A stretch of DNA of 64,000 bases from CAWEYO01 sp963813315 (GCA_963813315.1 CAWEYO010000025.1:1-64000); one strand, 5' to 3'. Counted from the stretch's first letter, positions 11,451 to 20,804 are shown. The notes: generated from the letters alone by a model not told the origin. Translations and numbers: made by a program.

Positions 11451-11746
11451 AACCAGCGATAGGCAAGGTTCAGATGCACTTCCTCGCAGAGCCGGCGCTC
11501 CGAGCGGATACCGAAGCAGTAGCCGATGAGCAGCATCCGGATCATCAGCTCCGGATCGATCGAGGGACGCCCGATCTCGCTGTAGAAGGGACGCAGGTGC
11601 ACACGGATGCCCGACAGGTCAACGAAGCGGTCGATCGAGCGAAGCAGGTGATCGGCCGGCACATGCTGTTCAAGGCTGAACTCGTAGAACAGCGCCTCCT
11701 GCATTACCGTCCGCTCGCCCATCATCAACTCAATCTCCCTCTCCAA
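11451..11746 (-). pseudogene. IS1182-family transposase, N-terminal part
   Basis: First about 99 residues of the interrupted transposase: MGERTVMQEALFYEFSLEQH, then RPSIDPELMIRMLLIGYCFG and RLCEEVHLNLAYRWF (DUF772 region). The frame runs into the IS110-type element and stops at once. Its continuation is at 10051-8944. Confidence 0.85.
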
Positions 11747-12067
11747 GGAGACTGAATCAGGACTTCAAGCCGCCAGCAACTCCCACTTTTTCAACGAAAT
11801 CGGGTCAGCAGCTGACCTATGATCGTCCGCTTCGCGCCGACCAAGCGGGAGGTCCGAGTTCGCGCCAGGAGAAGACGTTAAGCGGGTAAATCCAGAACGT
11901 CGGCTGAGCGTGCCAATAACGACATTGTACTGGATATGTATGCTACGGCTATAGCAGCTGTACCAGAGGCGTTCGCGTCAATCATGACGGCGAGCCTAAA
12001 AAACGCCAGCAGCCGACGCGGGAGAGGCTGACGCAGTTCCATTGGCAGCGGTGCTCTGGAAGCCTTA

Positions 12068-12662
12068 CTACTGAGGCTGTGGAAAGTTCATCCACATGTC
12101 GCGAAGCGCAGTGACGGCCTGGTCACGCTCGTCAGCAGACATTAGCTCGGGTTCAGCTTCCAAGTCTGAGATACGGCCGCACGGTTTGAACGGCGCGATG
12201 CGTGGCGACTAAATTGGCTTTCAGATCGATGACGCGATAGGTGGCGATCGGATAGGCAATTCCCTTCACGTGGACGTGCCCAGCTCCTCGCACTCAATCG
12301 TGTCCTTCACTTGCGCAAATGTCCTAGGAAATGAGCACGGTCCCAGGCGGTGCCTCCTGCTCGAGGCGCGCCACGAAATTCAAAACGCCGCCGATTATCG
12401 TGTAGTCCATCCGGTCCTCGTGCCAAAATTGCCTACTGTGCAGTAGTCGGTGTGGATGCCGATGCGGCAGCGCAGCGGTGTTCAATTCCAATGTCGCGCC
12501 AGATTCGGCAAGTTCGCTCATCCGGTTCTGCATGATGAGAGCCATCTGTCCCACGTTTACGCCGCTCCTTGAGCGCCGCCAGGTCGCGGCCTCATCGGGC
12601 TCAATCAGCCGGCAGTAGCCGACCACATCGGCGGTCAGGATCGCGGAGAGACGGCGTTCCAT
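12068..12662 (-). pseudogene. Class III adenylate/guanylate cyclase remnant
   Basis: The N-terminus reads ERRLSAILTADVVGYCRLIE, the standard opening of rhizobial class III cyclases (ERRLSAILAADVVGYSRL), where ADVVGYS carries a metal-binding Asp. Further down come MDYTIIGGVLNFVARLEQEA (the usual GGVNVAARLE region) and, in other frames, TFAQVKDTIECEELG, HVKGIAYPIATYRVIDLK and a C-terminus ALRDMWMNFPQPQ before a stop at 12068. At least three frame changes and an internal shortening (about 195 residues in all) show a dead gene. The usual TPR C-terminal domain is absent. Confidence 0.7.
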
Positions 12663-12884
12663 CCATAACCTCAGGTCCCCGAAGATAGCTTACAGACCAG
12701 CGAAGTTCCATGAAGGATTGGAGGGCATCGTCAGCCTTTGCGATCCGGACCGTTCCGGAAACCATGCGGAATGGGGGCGTTCCACCCGGGCGGATATTCG
12801 GTGCTCTGACTTCGAATGTCTCGGACAGGGTCACTTCGAGACATTCGCGGGCAGGGTCGGCGATGACCGTCTTGGGTCATGAGC

Positions 12885-13151
12885 GTGAATTCGGCCGTGG
12901 GGAAACGAACTTCCGAAAAGCATCAATTCCGGACAGAGCGACACCGCGCTTTGCTGAAATCGTTTCATTGCCCATCTTGCCCGATCACCTTTCGCACTGT
13001 CCTGACTTCGGCCAGGCGGCGGAGCTTGATGGCCTGCCGTTCGGCCTGCGGACGGGCGGTAGAAGCTCGCCCCGTATCCATTCGGTCTTCTTGCATCGCT
13101 CGCAGCGCATCCGAATGGCATCGGCCGGAATGTCGCCCAGGAGCCGCAGGT
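12885..13151 (+). repeat. Dispersed repeat, copy 1 (second copy 21773-22040)
   Basis: About 265 bp, beginning GTGAATTCGGCCGTGGGGAA, that recurs in the same orientation at 21773-22040 with moderate divergence. On the minus strand the part from about 13160 to 13000 reads like the small protein encoded at 21853-22065 (LLGDIPADAIRMRCERCKK) but is frameshifted after EWIRG, so this copy is not coding. The two copies bracket the 13.2-21.5 kb block. Confidence 0.7.
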
Positions 13152-13293
13152 CAGCGGGAATGGATAAATGAAAGCCTTCGAGCGATTTTGCTGCGGAACT
13201 TTCCGGCCGCCAGCTAGCTTAACGAATGCGGCGCTTCATATTGCGCCAAGACCGTCGCCTCGATGCTGAGGGCGCAAATTAGGAGTGGCAGAA

Positions 13294-13650
13294 ATGAAGA
13301 GATTCCTGGCCATCTACATCGGCACGGAAGCCGCGCTCGAGAAAGCGCAATGGAAACGCCTGGACGAGGAAACGCGCAAGGCGCGGGAAACTTCGGCCGT
13401 CAAGGCCTGGATCGAATGGGGGAATGCGAATTCGGCCGCGATAGTCGATCAGGGACATCCTCTCGGGAAGACGAAGCGGGCGTCTCCCGAGGGAATCTCC
13501 GATATCAAGAATAGCATGACGGCGTACGTGATCGTGCAAGCCAAATCTCACGACGCTGCCGCAAGGCTCTTCGAGGATCACCCGCACATCACGATCTTCC
13601 CTGGAGACTCGATTGAGATCATGGAGTGCCTTCCGCTTCCGGCGCAGTGA
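13294..13650 (+). CDS. Conserved hypothetical protein (YCII-like)
   Basis: 118-residue cytoplasmic protein with no signal peptide. ATG at 13294 is preferred over a GTG nine bases earlier because AGGAG lies at the right distance. The N-terminus KRFLAIYIGTEAALEKAQWK and the C-terminal half MTAYVIVQAKSHDAAARLFE followed by HPHITIFPGDSIEIMECLP resemble the YCII/DGPF-type fold (a beta strand, a helix with repeated Ala, and a ferredoxin-like layout); no catalytic role can be assigned. It stands alone between a repeat and a non-coding stretch. Confidence 0.65.
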   Translation: MKRFLAIYIGTEAALEKAQWKRLDEETRKARETSAVKAWIEWGNANSAAIVDQGHPLGKTKRASPEGISDIKNSMTAYVIVQAKSHDAAARLFEDHPHITIFPGDSIEIMECLPLPAQ

Positions 13651-14173
13651 TCATCGGGCAAGGCAGTGGGACCGGGTCGCGGAGCAGCGAGAGCAAGGAT
13701 GGATGCCCCAGCGGAATCAGCACAAACTCGCGGCGGGTCGCTCGTGGCGCAGAATTTCATCAAGGCTGAGTGAGGAACCGGGCCGCTTGCTGCGGCGGCA
13801 GTTGTCATCGGGTATCAAGTGGCAGGTTTTCACCACTAGCTCCGGTTGACCTCACCGCGCGACAGCACACGTCGCGTTCGCGTATCATCTTCGCTGGCAT
13901 GGCTGGCTGCCTTGCGAAGCGACAATTTAGGCCCTCTTGCGGGGTGTCCGTGGGCTGCGAAGCGCCGTGTTCGAGGTGCTCGGTGCAGTGGCGGGCCAGT
14001 TGCTGGCCTTGCCATCTGATGCTTTTGGACTGGTCCGTGCTCCCGTCCGCCTATGGGCCGGCTTTTCGCGCGAACCCAGCGACGGGAAGGACTGGCCATT
14101 CACGAGACCCAAGGCTAGATTCCAACACGGCTGCTCGAACGGTCTCGGGCGCTCTTGAAAAAGTGATCCCGCC
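13651..14173. other. Non-coding stretch, nothing recognised
   Basis: About 520 bp between the YCII-like gene and the tautomerase. Open frames here lack ribosome sites and recognisable sequence. No tRNA, clear terminator or long repeat was found. Confidence 0.5.
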
Positions 14174-14359
14174 ATGCCCGAAATCATCATCTATCTCGCC
14201 GAGGGTCGCGCCAAGGAGGCGAAGAAGGCTTTGATGAAGGACATTACCGATGCGGTCGTGAAAAACTTCGGCGTCAATCCTGAGGCTGTCGTCATTCAGA
14301 TTGTCAAATCTTCCAAGGAAAACAAATCCAAGGGCGGCATTCTATTTAGCGAGCGCTAG
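14174..14359 (+). CDS. 4-oxalocrotonate tautomerase family protein
   Basis: 61-residue member of the tautomerase superfamily. After removal of Met the N-terminal Pro (MPEIIIYLAEGRAKEAKKAL) is the catalytic base of the family. The C-terminal region IQIVKSSKENKSKGGILFSE matches the family, in which a short beta hairpin completes the active site of the oligomer. Normal length. The natural substrate is unknown; many such genes are not tied to aromatic degradation. It stands alone, converging with the phosphatase gene that follows on the other strand. Confidence 0.85.
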   Translation: MPEIIIYLAEGRAKEAKKALMKDITDAVVKNFGVNPEAVVIQIVKSSKENKSKGGILFSER

Positions 14360-14411
14360 TGTCGATATTGAGCGGTGGCTTCGCACAACAATCTGGACCG
14401 CCGAAATCGCC

Positions 14412-14993
14412 TTATACTTGGTTCCATCTTCGGATGACCGGCTCGCTTAGGTCGTGCTCATAACCGAGGATGCTTATGCTCGCGGTATCCAGAACGAAAC
14501 GCGCCCCATCCTCAGGTGGCAGGCCGAGCCAGCGCGCCGCGAGCACCCTTAGAAAATGAGAACTTGAAAACACCAGAACTGTTTCGGCGACTTCCCGGAG
14601 CTGACCAATGATCACGTCCGCTCTCGATCCAACTTCCGTTGCCGCCTCACCGCCCGGGCACCCGTTCCGAAATAAATTCCATCCGGGGCGTTTGACGAGG
14701 ATCTCTTTCGTGGTCAGCCCCTCGTAGGCGCCGTAGTTCCATTCGGCGAGTTCAGGCTTCTTCAGGCAAGCGGAGCCGAACCCAGCGAGCACGCAGGTGC
14801 TGAAGGCACGCTGCGAAGGGCTGGACCAAACCGCCGAGAACGAGAGGCCCGCAAGCGGCCCGGCGAGCCTGCGCGCGGCTTCTTCGCCAGCCGATGTCAA
14901 TGGTATGTCGGTACGGCCGGTATGCTTGCCTGACGCACTCCACTCGGTCTGCCCGTGTCGGACCAAGTGGATTTCGGGAAGTTTGTTGGTCAT
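14412..14993 (-). CDS. Histidine phosphatase family protein (phosphoglycerate mutase-like)
   Basis: 193-residue histidine phosphatase. The catalytic RHG motif is in IHLVRHGQTEWSASGKHTG near residue 10; the second catalytic His is in VLVFSSSHFLRVLAARWLGL near residue 147; the acid residue lies in KPELAEWNYGAYEGL. The family transfers phosphate through a phospho-His. The length and the GRTDIPLTSAGEEAA motif are typical of small cytosolic phosphatases (GpmB/CobC type); the substrate cannot be told. It is divergent from the ABC importer operon beginning at 15272. Confidence 0.85.
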   Translation of the reverse strand: MTNKLPEIHLVRHGQTEWSASGKHTGRTDIPLTSAGEEAARRLAGPLAGLSFSAVWSSPSQRAFSTCVLAGFGSACLKKPELAEWNYGAYEGLTTKEILVKRPGWNLFRNGCPGGEAATEVGSRADVIIGQLREVAETVLVFSSSHFLRVLAARWLGLPPEDGARFVLDTASISILGYEHDLSEPVIRRWNQV

Positions 14994-15144
14994 CGACGTG
15001 ACTTTCGGCGGCTCTCACCATTCTAAGAGCTAAAATGGGCCAGAAGGTAGCTCCTCTGTTCTATCGCGATTTTTGACGCGAGCGGACCTTGGAGTATGGG
15101 TCAGGAACTCCGGATCGCCGCAGTTCCGGCAATTCGGAAGCAGA

Positions 15145-15154
15145 TTGTATACAA
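15145..15154. promoter_or_regulatory. Palindromic operator candidate TTGTATACAA
   Basis: Perfect 10-bp palindrome 118 bp before the livJ-like start. It fits the TTGT-N2-ACAA form common to operators of FadR/VanR-type GntR regulators. A GntR/FCD gene ends this gene cluster (20805-21512). A TTGACA hexamer follows at 15170-15175, but no convincing -10 box pairs with it. Confidence 0.5.
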
Positions 15155-15271
15155 ACGATGGAATTATTGTTGACAGCATTAAATTATGGGATTTTGCTGA
15201 CGGAGCCCACTGCCCATGGCGTGTCCTCGGCCATGCGCATCGCGGCAACCAACCAGAAGGGGAATGGAACG

Positions 15272-16471
15272 ATGATCAACCGACGCTCGACCCTCCAAGT
15301 CATGGTGCTTGGCGCCGCCTCCGTTCTCGCCATCGCGGCAGGCATCACGGCCGCCGAGGCCCAGAACAAGGAACTCAAGATCGGGTTCGTAGGTGTGACT
15401 AGCGGGGCCGCCGCCGCGTGGGGCACCTCGAATGTGCGCTCGATGGAGACGCGCGCGGCTTGGCTCAACGAAACCGGTGGCGTCAAGATCGGCGACGCGA
15501 CCTATGACATCAAGATTGTCACCTTCGACGACCAGAAGGACCCCAAGCGCGCCATCGCGGGCATGGAGAAAATGGCGCAGGAAGGCATTCACTACGTCGT
15601 CGGGCCGAACGTCGACGACGGCGCCGCAGCCGTTAGACCGGTCGCCGAAGCCAACGGCATTATCTATTTCCCCTATGCCTTCCCGAAGGCCCTATACCAG
15701 AAACCTGCTTCCAATGCCGTGCTCGGGATGATCGCCAGCTATCAGTCGGGACCGGCGATCTACAAATACCTCAAGGAAAACAAAGGCATAAAGACGATCG
15801 CGTTCGTCGCCGCCAATGAATCGGATCCGCTAAGCCAGCGCGATAGCGGTGTCGAGGCCGCCAAGGCGCTCGGTCTTGAGATCGTCGCCCAGAACGACAT
15901 CTACCAGAACGATACACGCGACTTCACGCCGGTGCTGACGCCGATCGTGGCGCTGAAACCAGACTTGCTCGTCCTGTCCGGCGTCAACCCGGCCAACGCG
16001 CCGCTGCTCATTCGCGCCGCCCGCGAGCTCGGCTTCGAGGGCTTGATTTCGACCGAAACGGCGCAGGACGCGAAGGTTCTTGAGGAAGGCGCGGGCGAGT
16101 ACGCCAACGGCTTCATTTCCGTCGGTGGCGCGTCCACGCCAGAAATCGCCTCGGACGCAATGAAGGAATTCGTCGACCGCTACACCAAGATGTTCGGCGA
16201 ATACAACGACAAATCTAACACCAAGGTCTACGCGCTCGAGTACATCATCGAGACGCTCAAGGCCAATCCGGCCGCGATCGACAATGTCGACGAGTTCAAG
16301 AAGACCATCGATACTTTCTCGGCGCCCAATCCTTATCTGAAAGGCGACGCCAAGCTGAGCTACGTCGGCACCACCTCCTTCGCTCAGAAGCGCCAGCTCG
16401 CGGTGCCAATGGTGGTCAACGAGTACAAGGACGGCGCCTTCCAGACTCTGTTCGTCGGCTCGGTCGACTAG
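15272..16471 (+). CDS. Branched-chain-type ABC transporter substrate-binding protein
   Basis: 399-residue periplasmic binding protein of the LivJ/Peripla_BP_6 family. ATG at 15272 is chosen because AGAAGGGGA precedes it and a clear signal peptide follows (MINRRSTLQVMVLGAASVLA, cut after AEA). The mature protein opens with KELKIGFVGVTSGAAAAWG and has the family segment GIHYVVGPNVDDGAAAVRPV, where such proteins bind the ligand's amino and carboxyl groups. It heads a transporter operon followed by a hydantoin racemase. The ligand is therefore possibly a hydantoin or ureide rather than leucine; this is inference. Confidence 0.88.
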   Translation: MINRRSTLQVMVLGAASVLAIAAGITAAEAQNKELKIGFVGVTSGAAAAWGTSNVRSMETRAAWLNETGGVKIGDATYDIKIVTFDDQKDPKRAIAGMEKMAQEGIHYVVGPNVDDGAAAVRPVAEANGIIYFPYAFPKALYQKPASNAVLGMIASYQSGPAIYKYLKENKGIKTIAFVAANESDPLSQRDSGVEAAKALGLEIVAQNDIYQNDTRDFTPVLTPIVALKPDLLVLSGVNPANAPLLIRAARELGFEGLISTETAQDAKVLEEGAGEYANGFISVGGASTPEIASDAMKEFVDRYTKMFGEYNDKSNTKVYALEYIIETLKANPAAIDNVDEFKKTIDTFSAPNPYLKGDAKLSYVGTTSFAQKRQLAVPMVVNEYKDGAFQTLFVGSVD

Positions 16472-16544
16472 AATCGGGTTCCGGCGACTTTCAACACTGC
16501 CGGGGGCCCGGATAGCTCCGGGTCCTTGGAGATCGAAAGCGGCC

Positions 16545-17410
16545 ATGGAACAGGTCATCGCCAACGGGTTCTATCTCGGCGCCCAATACGCGCTGATCGC
16601 GCTCGGACTCACACTGATCTTCGCGTTGATGAACGTGCTCAACTTCGCGCACGGGCAGATGTACGTGCTGGGTGGATTCATAACCTACACGGTCTACGGT
16701 CAGCTCGGGCTGCCTTTCGTCCTGGCGCTTCTGGCGTCGGGCGTGACGCTCGCCGCCATCGGTGCGCTGATGGAGAAATTGCTCTTCCGGACGGTCATTA
16801 GGCGCAGCCTGCGCGAGGAGAGCACCATGCTGCTGGCGGCGGCGACCGCCTTCTTCTTCGACGCCGTCATCTTACTCCTGTTCGGCGAGAAGCAGCGCGG
16901 CGTCCCCAAGATCATCAAGGGCGTGTTCAATGAAGGTGGCATCATCATGCCCTATGACCGCATGGCGTCGGCGTGCTCGCCCTGGCCTTCATCGCCGCCT
17001 TCGTCCTCTACATGCAGTACAGCCGGCCCGGGCGCGCCATGCGCGCCCTTGCGCAGGACCGGGTGGCCGCGCAGCTGATGGGGGTACAGGTCGACCGCTA
17101 CACGATGATCGGGTTCGCGTTGGGGGCCATGCTGGCCGGCGTCGTCGGCGGCCTGCTGGTCGCCATCACCGGCGTAAACTCAGGCATAGGCGGTCCGATC
17201 TCGATCAAGGCCTTCATGATGGTGATGATCGGCGGCGCCGGGGTCGTCGGCGGCGCCATCGCAGGCGGCTTCATCTTGGGGATGATGGAGTCGGTCGGCC
17301 TCGCAACGTTGCGGGAATACGGCGACGTCACCTATCTCGTCATCTTCGCCGCACTGCTGGTGTTCCTCGCCATTCGCCCGAATGGGCTGATGGGCAAGCC
17401 GTGGGGTTGA
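16545..17410 (+). pseudogene. Branched-chain-type ABC permease (LivH), one frameshift
   Basis: LivH-type inner-membrane permease, about 288 residues when joined. N-terminus EQVIANGFYLGAQYALIALG, then NVLNFAHGQMYVLGGFITY, both family hallmarks; the C-terminal part carries the ATPase-contact loop ALAQDRVAAQLMGVQVDRYT and ends in FLAIRPNGLMGKPWG. The frame breaks near 16962: 'MA-VGVLALAFIAAF' is recovered by adding one G in GGCG(G)TCGGC, i.e. a loss in a short G run. The stop at 17408-17410 overlaps the next ATG. All neighbours are intact, so a sequencing error is as likely as a mutation. Confidence 0.82.
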
Positions 17411-18393
17411 TGCTGATGTCGGCTACCACCGCAAGAATTGTGTCGACGGCTTCATTCCTCGTCTCCGTCTTCGTGCTCGTCCCTCTTCTCATCGCCGCGA
17501 GCGGACGGACGGACCTCTACTACACCCTCACTTCGGTGGCGCTGCTCAGCATCGCAAGCGCCGGTGTGTGGCTAACATTCTACATCGGCCGCATCAACAT
17601 CGGCCAGGGGGCCTACGCGCTCATGGGCGGCTACGTATCTGCCATCTTGGTGGTGAACTACGGCTGGTCGTTCTGGTGGACGCTGCCGATCGCCGGCCTG
17701 TTCTGCGCGGCGGCCAGTGTCCTAATCGGCCTGCCGATCCTGCGCCTGCGTGGCGTCTATTTCGCCATGGTGACCCTCGTATTAACAGAGGTGGCGCGGT
17801 TGCTGGCGCTGGCCTTGCCGATAACCAACGGCGCCAAGGGCATGGTCAGCATTCCCCTGCCGGGGCCGCTGTCGATCTTCGGTCTCATCCTGATTCCGGA
17901 TTTCGCCACGCTGCAAAATCCAAGGCTCGCCTTTTACCTGCTCGCGGTGACCATGATGGTTCTTTGCTTCGCCGCCATGTACCGCCTTGTCCATTCGCGC
18001 ATCGGCAGGCTGTGCCAGTCGCTCCAGCAAAACGAGGAACTGGCCTCGTCGATCGGCGTCAACATCGCCTATCTGCGCGTCATCGCCTACGCGGTCTCGT
18101 CCTTCTTCGGCGGGCTCGCGGGCGCCATCTTCGCAGCCATTTCGCAGTCGATCTACCCGTCCAGCTTCACGGTTACGGATTCCGTCAACTTCATGCTGAA
18201 CTGTTTCCTCGGCGGACTCGGTTACGTGTTCGGCCCAATGCTCGGAACGCTGGTCCTCTACTTCGGCTGGGACCTCCTGTTCCAGACCGGCAAATGGCAA
18301 CTGCTGATTTATTCGACTTTGATGATCGTGCTGATGCTCATCCTGCCCAACGGCTTGTTGAGCCTCGCAGCCGTCGGCCGCAAGAAAGCCTGA
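17410..18393 (+). CDS. Branched-chain-type ABC permease (LivM)
   Basis: 327-residue LivM-type permease, rich in hydrophobic segments. Start at 17410 overlaps the LivH stop (TTGATG); a second ATG six bases on is possible. Family motifs include the segment GRINIGQGAYALMGGYVSA, LPILRLRGVYFAMVTLVLTE, and the cytoplasmic loop LQQNEELASSIGVNIAYLRV that contacts the ATPases. It forms a heterodimeric membrane channel with the LivH-type protein and is followed after 3 bp by the LivG-type ATPase gene. Confidence 0.9.
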   Translation: MLMSATTARIVSTASFLVSVFVLVPLLIAASGRTDLYYTLTSVALLSIASAGVWLTFYIGRINIGQGAYALMGGYVSAILVVNYGWSFWWTLPIAGLFCAAASVLIGLPILRLRGVYFAMVTLVLTEVARLLALALPITNGAKGMVSIPLPGPLSIFGLILIPDFATLQNPRLAFYLLAVTMMVLCFAAMYRLVHSRIGRLCQSLQQNEELASSIGVNIAYLRVIAYAVSSFFGGLAGAIFAAISQSIYPSSFTVTDSVNFMLNCFLGGLGYVFGPMLGTLVLYFGWDLLFQTGKWQLLIYSTLMIVLMLILPNGLLSLAAVGRKKA

Positions 18394-18396
18394 GCC

Positions 18397-19176
18397 ATGG
18401 CCGAAGTGCTTGAGATAGCGGCACTGACCAAACGCTTCGGCGGGCTGGTTGCCGTCAACAACGTCTCCTTCTCGGTGCGCGAGAAAGAGATCCTGTCGGT
18501 CATTGGGCCCAACGGTGCCGGCAAGTCGACACTGTTCAAGCTGATCGCATCCTTCCTGAGGCCGACATCGGGCGAGGTCCGACTGCGGGGCGAACGCATT
18601 TCGGACCGGGCGCCCCACATCGCCGCGCGTAAGGGGATCGTGCGCACGTTTCAGGAAACGACGATCTTCAAGAACATGACTGTGCGCGACAACATCATCA
18701 TCGCACACCACTTGCGCTCCAAGGCCAACCTCCTCGGCTTCTTCCTCGGCACGGCCACGGCGAAAGCCGATGAGGCCGCCTTCGGCAAGTCGGCCGACGA
18801 GATCCTCGAACTTGTTGGCCTCTCACCGCTTGCCTGGGAGATCGCCCGCAACCTTCCGCACGGCCATCTGCGAGCCCTCGGCATTGCCATTGGGCTGGCC
18901 ACCAACCCGTCGATCCTGCTGCTCGACGAGCCTTTCGCCGGAATGAACCACGACGAGACGATGAGAATGGTGGCAACGGTCAAGCGGCTTCGCGAACGCG
19001 GCCTTACCATTCTGCTGGTCGAACACGACATGCCGGCCGTCATGAAGATCTCCGACCGCCTCGTCGTGCTGAATTTTGGTCAGAAGATTGCAGAAGGAAC
19101 GCCGTCGGAGATCCAGGCCGACCAAAAGGTGATCGAAGCTTATCTCGGCAGCGAAGATGGGACGATCGGGCTATGA
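18397..19176 (+). CDS. ABC ATPase (LivG type) with degenerate signature motif
   Basis: 259-residue ATPase. Walker A GPNGAGKS, Q-loop RTFQETTIF, Walker B ILLLDEP, and an intact H-loop (LLVEHDM). The signature, normally LSYGQ or LPYGDQ in LivG proteins, is here LPHGHLRALGIAIGLA, so the Gly-Gly/Gln surface is altered. It pairs with the LivF-type protein encoded next, whose signature is normal but whose H-loop His is Gln. The last bases overlap the next start (ATGA). Confidence 0.9.
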   Translation: MAEVLEIAALTKRFGGLVAVNNVSFSVREKEILSVIGPNGAGKSTLFKLIASFLRPTSGEVRLRGERISDRAPHIAARKGIVRTFQETTIFKNMTVRDNIIIAHHLRSKANLLGFFLGTATAKADEAAFGKSADEILELVGLSPLAWEIARNLPHGHLRALGIAIGLATNPSILLLDEPFAGMNHDETMRMVATVKRLRERGLTILLVEHDMPAVMKISDRLVVLNFGQKIAEGTPSEIQADQKVIEAYLGSEDGTIGL

Positions 19177-19895
19177 ACCAGATCCTCAAATTCGCCGACG
19201 TCGAGCTTTACTACGATCACGTCTACGCGCTGAAGGGCGTATCGCTGGAGGTCAACGAAGGCGAAACCGTCGCGCTGATCGGCGCCAACGGCGCTGGTAA
19301 GTCGTCGATCCTTCGCGCCATCACCGGCCTGCGCAGGATTAGGGCCGGCGAAATCCACTACGATGGACGGCGCATCGATGGCGCTAGTCCCGATGCGATC
19401 GTCAAGATGGGGATCGCCATGGTCCCGGAGGGGCGCCGCGTCTTTCCCTATATGTCCGTCAAGGACAACCTGCTGATGGGCGCGTTCACGCGATCGGACA
19501 AGGCCGAAATCACCGCATCGATCGACATGGTGCTCACCCGCTTTCCTCGCCTCAAGGAACGCTATTCGCAGGCGGCCGGAACGATGAGCGGCGGCGAGCA
19601 GCAGATGCTGGTCATCGGCCGCGCGTTGATGGCCAAGCCGCGTCTGCTGCTCCTGGACGAGCCTTCGCTGGGCATCGCCCCGAAGCTCGTCCAGGACATC
19701 GCCCGCTCCATTCTCGCAATCAATCGCGACGAGAACGTCAGTGTGCTGCTGGTCGAGCAGAACTCCCGCATGGCGCTACGCATCTCGCAGCGCGCCTATG
19801 CGCTGACCACCGGCAGCGTTGCGCTGAGCGGAACCTCCGCCGATCTTTTGACCGACGAACGGGTCAAGCGTCTCTATCTCGGCGGCGAGCTTTGA
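19173..19895 (+). CDS. ABC ATPase (LivF type)
   Basis: 240-residue ATPase: Walker A GANGAGKS, signature MSGGEQQML, Walker B LLLLDEPSLGI, and the H-loop position reads LLVEQNS, with Gln in place of His, as is usual for LivF. Start overlaps the LivG-type gene by 4 bp (ATGA), so the two subunits are translationally coupled. With LivG it drives import through the LivH/LivM channel. The racemase gene follows 10 bp later, in the same operon. Confidence 0.9.
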   Translation: MNQILKFADVELYYDHVYALKGVSLEVNEGETVALIGANGAGKSSILRAITGLRRIRAGEIHYDGRRIDGASPDAIVKMGIAMVPEGRRVFPYMSVKDNLLMGAFTRSDKAEITASIDMVLTRFPRLKERYSQAAGTMSGGEQQMLVIGRALMAKPRLLLLDEPSLGIAPKLVQDIARSILAINRDENVSVLLVEQNSRMALRISQRAYALTTGSVALSGTSADLLTDERVKRLYLGGEL

Positions 19896-19905
19896 GGCTG
19901 AGGGC

Positions 19906-20664
19906 ATGCGCATACTCGTCATAAACCCCAACACGACAGCATCGATGACGGCCAAGATCGGCGCGGCCGCCGCAAGCGTGGCTTCGGCGGGGACAGAGAT
20001 AGTGTCGGTCAATCCCGACGACGGCCCGCCGAGCATTGAAGGCTATTTCGACGAGGTCTTCGCCATTCCAGGCATGATCGCGGAAATGAACAAGGCGCCG
20101 GCGATGGACGCCTACGTCATCGCCTGCTTCGATGACACGGGGCTGGACGCGGCGCGCTGCGCTACCAGCGCCCCGGTGATCGGCATCGGCGAGGCCGCCT
20201 TCCATCTTGCTACCATGGTCGCCGGCAAGTTCAGCGTCGTGACGACGCTCGCCCGCTCCGTTCCCGCCATCGAGCACAATATGGTGAGATACGGCCTTGC
20301 GTCGCGCTGTGCGAAGGTGAGGTCATCGGAAGTTCCTGTCCTCGATCTGGAGCAGCCGGGTTCGGACGCGCGACGCAAGATCTCTGCAGAGATCGCATGC
20401 GCCATCCGGGACGATCGGGCTGAGGCGATCGTTCTCGGCTGCGCCGGGATGGCCGACCTCGCTAGCAGCCTGTCGCTAGAGCATGGTCTGCCGGTTCTCG
20501 ACGGCGTGACATGCGCGGTAACCCTGGCCGAGGGACTGTTCCGGGTCGGGTTGAAGACTTCGAAGATCGGGGGATACGCCGTCCCTCGCAGCAAGCGGTT
20601 CTCCGGCATCTACGCGGCGCAGTCCCCCGGCGGCTCGACCGCAACCACCGAACTTCAGACTTAG
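19906..20664 (+). CDS. Asp/Glu/hydantoin racemase family protein
   Basis: 252-residue member of the aspartate/glutamate/hydantoin racemase family. N-terminal MRILVINPNTTASMTAKIG is the hallmark of hydantoin racemases (HyuE) and allantoin racemases. The two catalytic Cys are in YVIACFDDTGLDAAR (about residue 75) and AIVLGCAGMADLA (about residue 180). It interconverts D- and L-5-substituted hydantoins or allantoin in the cytoplasm. Being last in the transporter operon, it suggests that the imported compound is a hydantoin-like ring; no hydantoinase or allantoinase gene is in the window. Confidence 0.85.
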   Translation: MRILVINPNTTASMTAKIGAAAASVASAGTEIVSVNPDDGPPSIEGYFDEVFAIPGMIAEMNKAPAMDAYVIACFDDTGLDAARCATSAPVIGIGEAAFHLATMVAGKFSVVTTLARSVPAIEHNMVRYGLASRCAKVRSSEVPVLDLEQPGSDARRKISAEIACAIRDDRAEAIVLGCAGMADLASSLSLEHGLPVLDGVTCAVTLAEGLFRVGLKTSKIGGYAVPRSKRFSGIYAAQSPGGSTATTELQT

Positions 20665-20804
20665 GGGACGCGCATGCACACAGGTTTTGCAGCCCAAGGG
20701 TCGGGATTGACCGGTGGTCAGGCGATACTAGATTGCGTCGCGGCTGAGGTCGGGCGTGACCCGGGCATAAATTCGGCGGTTCTTTGTGCCGCCTATCGAA
20801 GAAA

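Larger units (their letters stand above)
8866..11804 (-). mobile_element. IS1182-family insertion sequence, interrupted by an IS110-type element
   Basis: Imperfect terminal inverted repeats bound the element: 8866-8889 (core CGATATCGTTGAAGAAGT) and 11783-11804, whose reverse complement has core CGATTTCGTTGAAAAAGT. The transposase is on the minus strand, its N-terminal part at 11451-11746 and the rest at 8944-10051. Removing the 1.4-kb insertion leaves about 1.54 kb, the usual size for the family, and rejoins the transposase at the conserved Trp-Phe-Cys-Arg-Leu. No clear target duplication was seen. Confidence 0.8.

Noticed and set aside
13937..14158. 73-codon plus-strand frame with hydrophobic stretch
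   Set aside because: No ribosome site or recognised sequence; left as non-coding.
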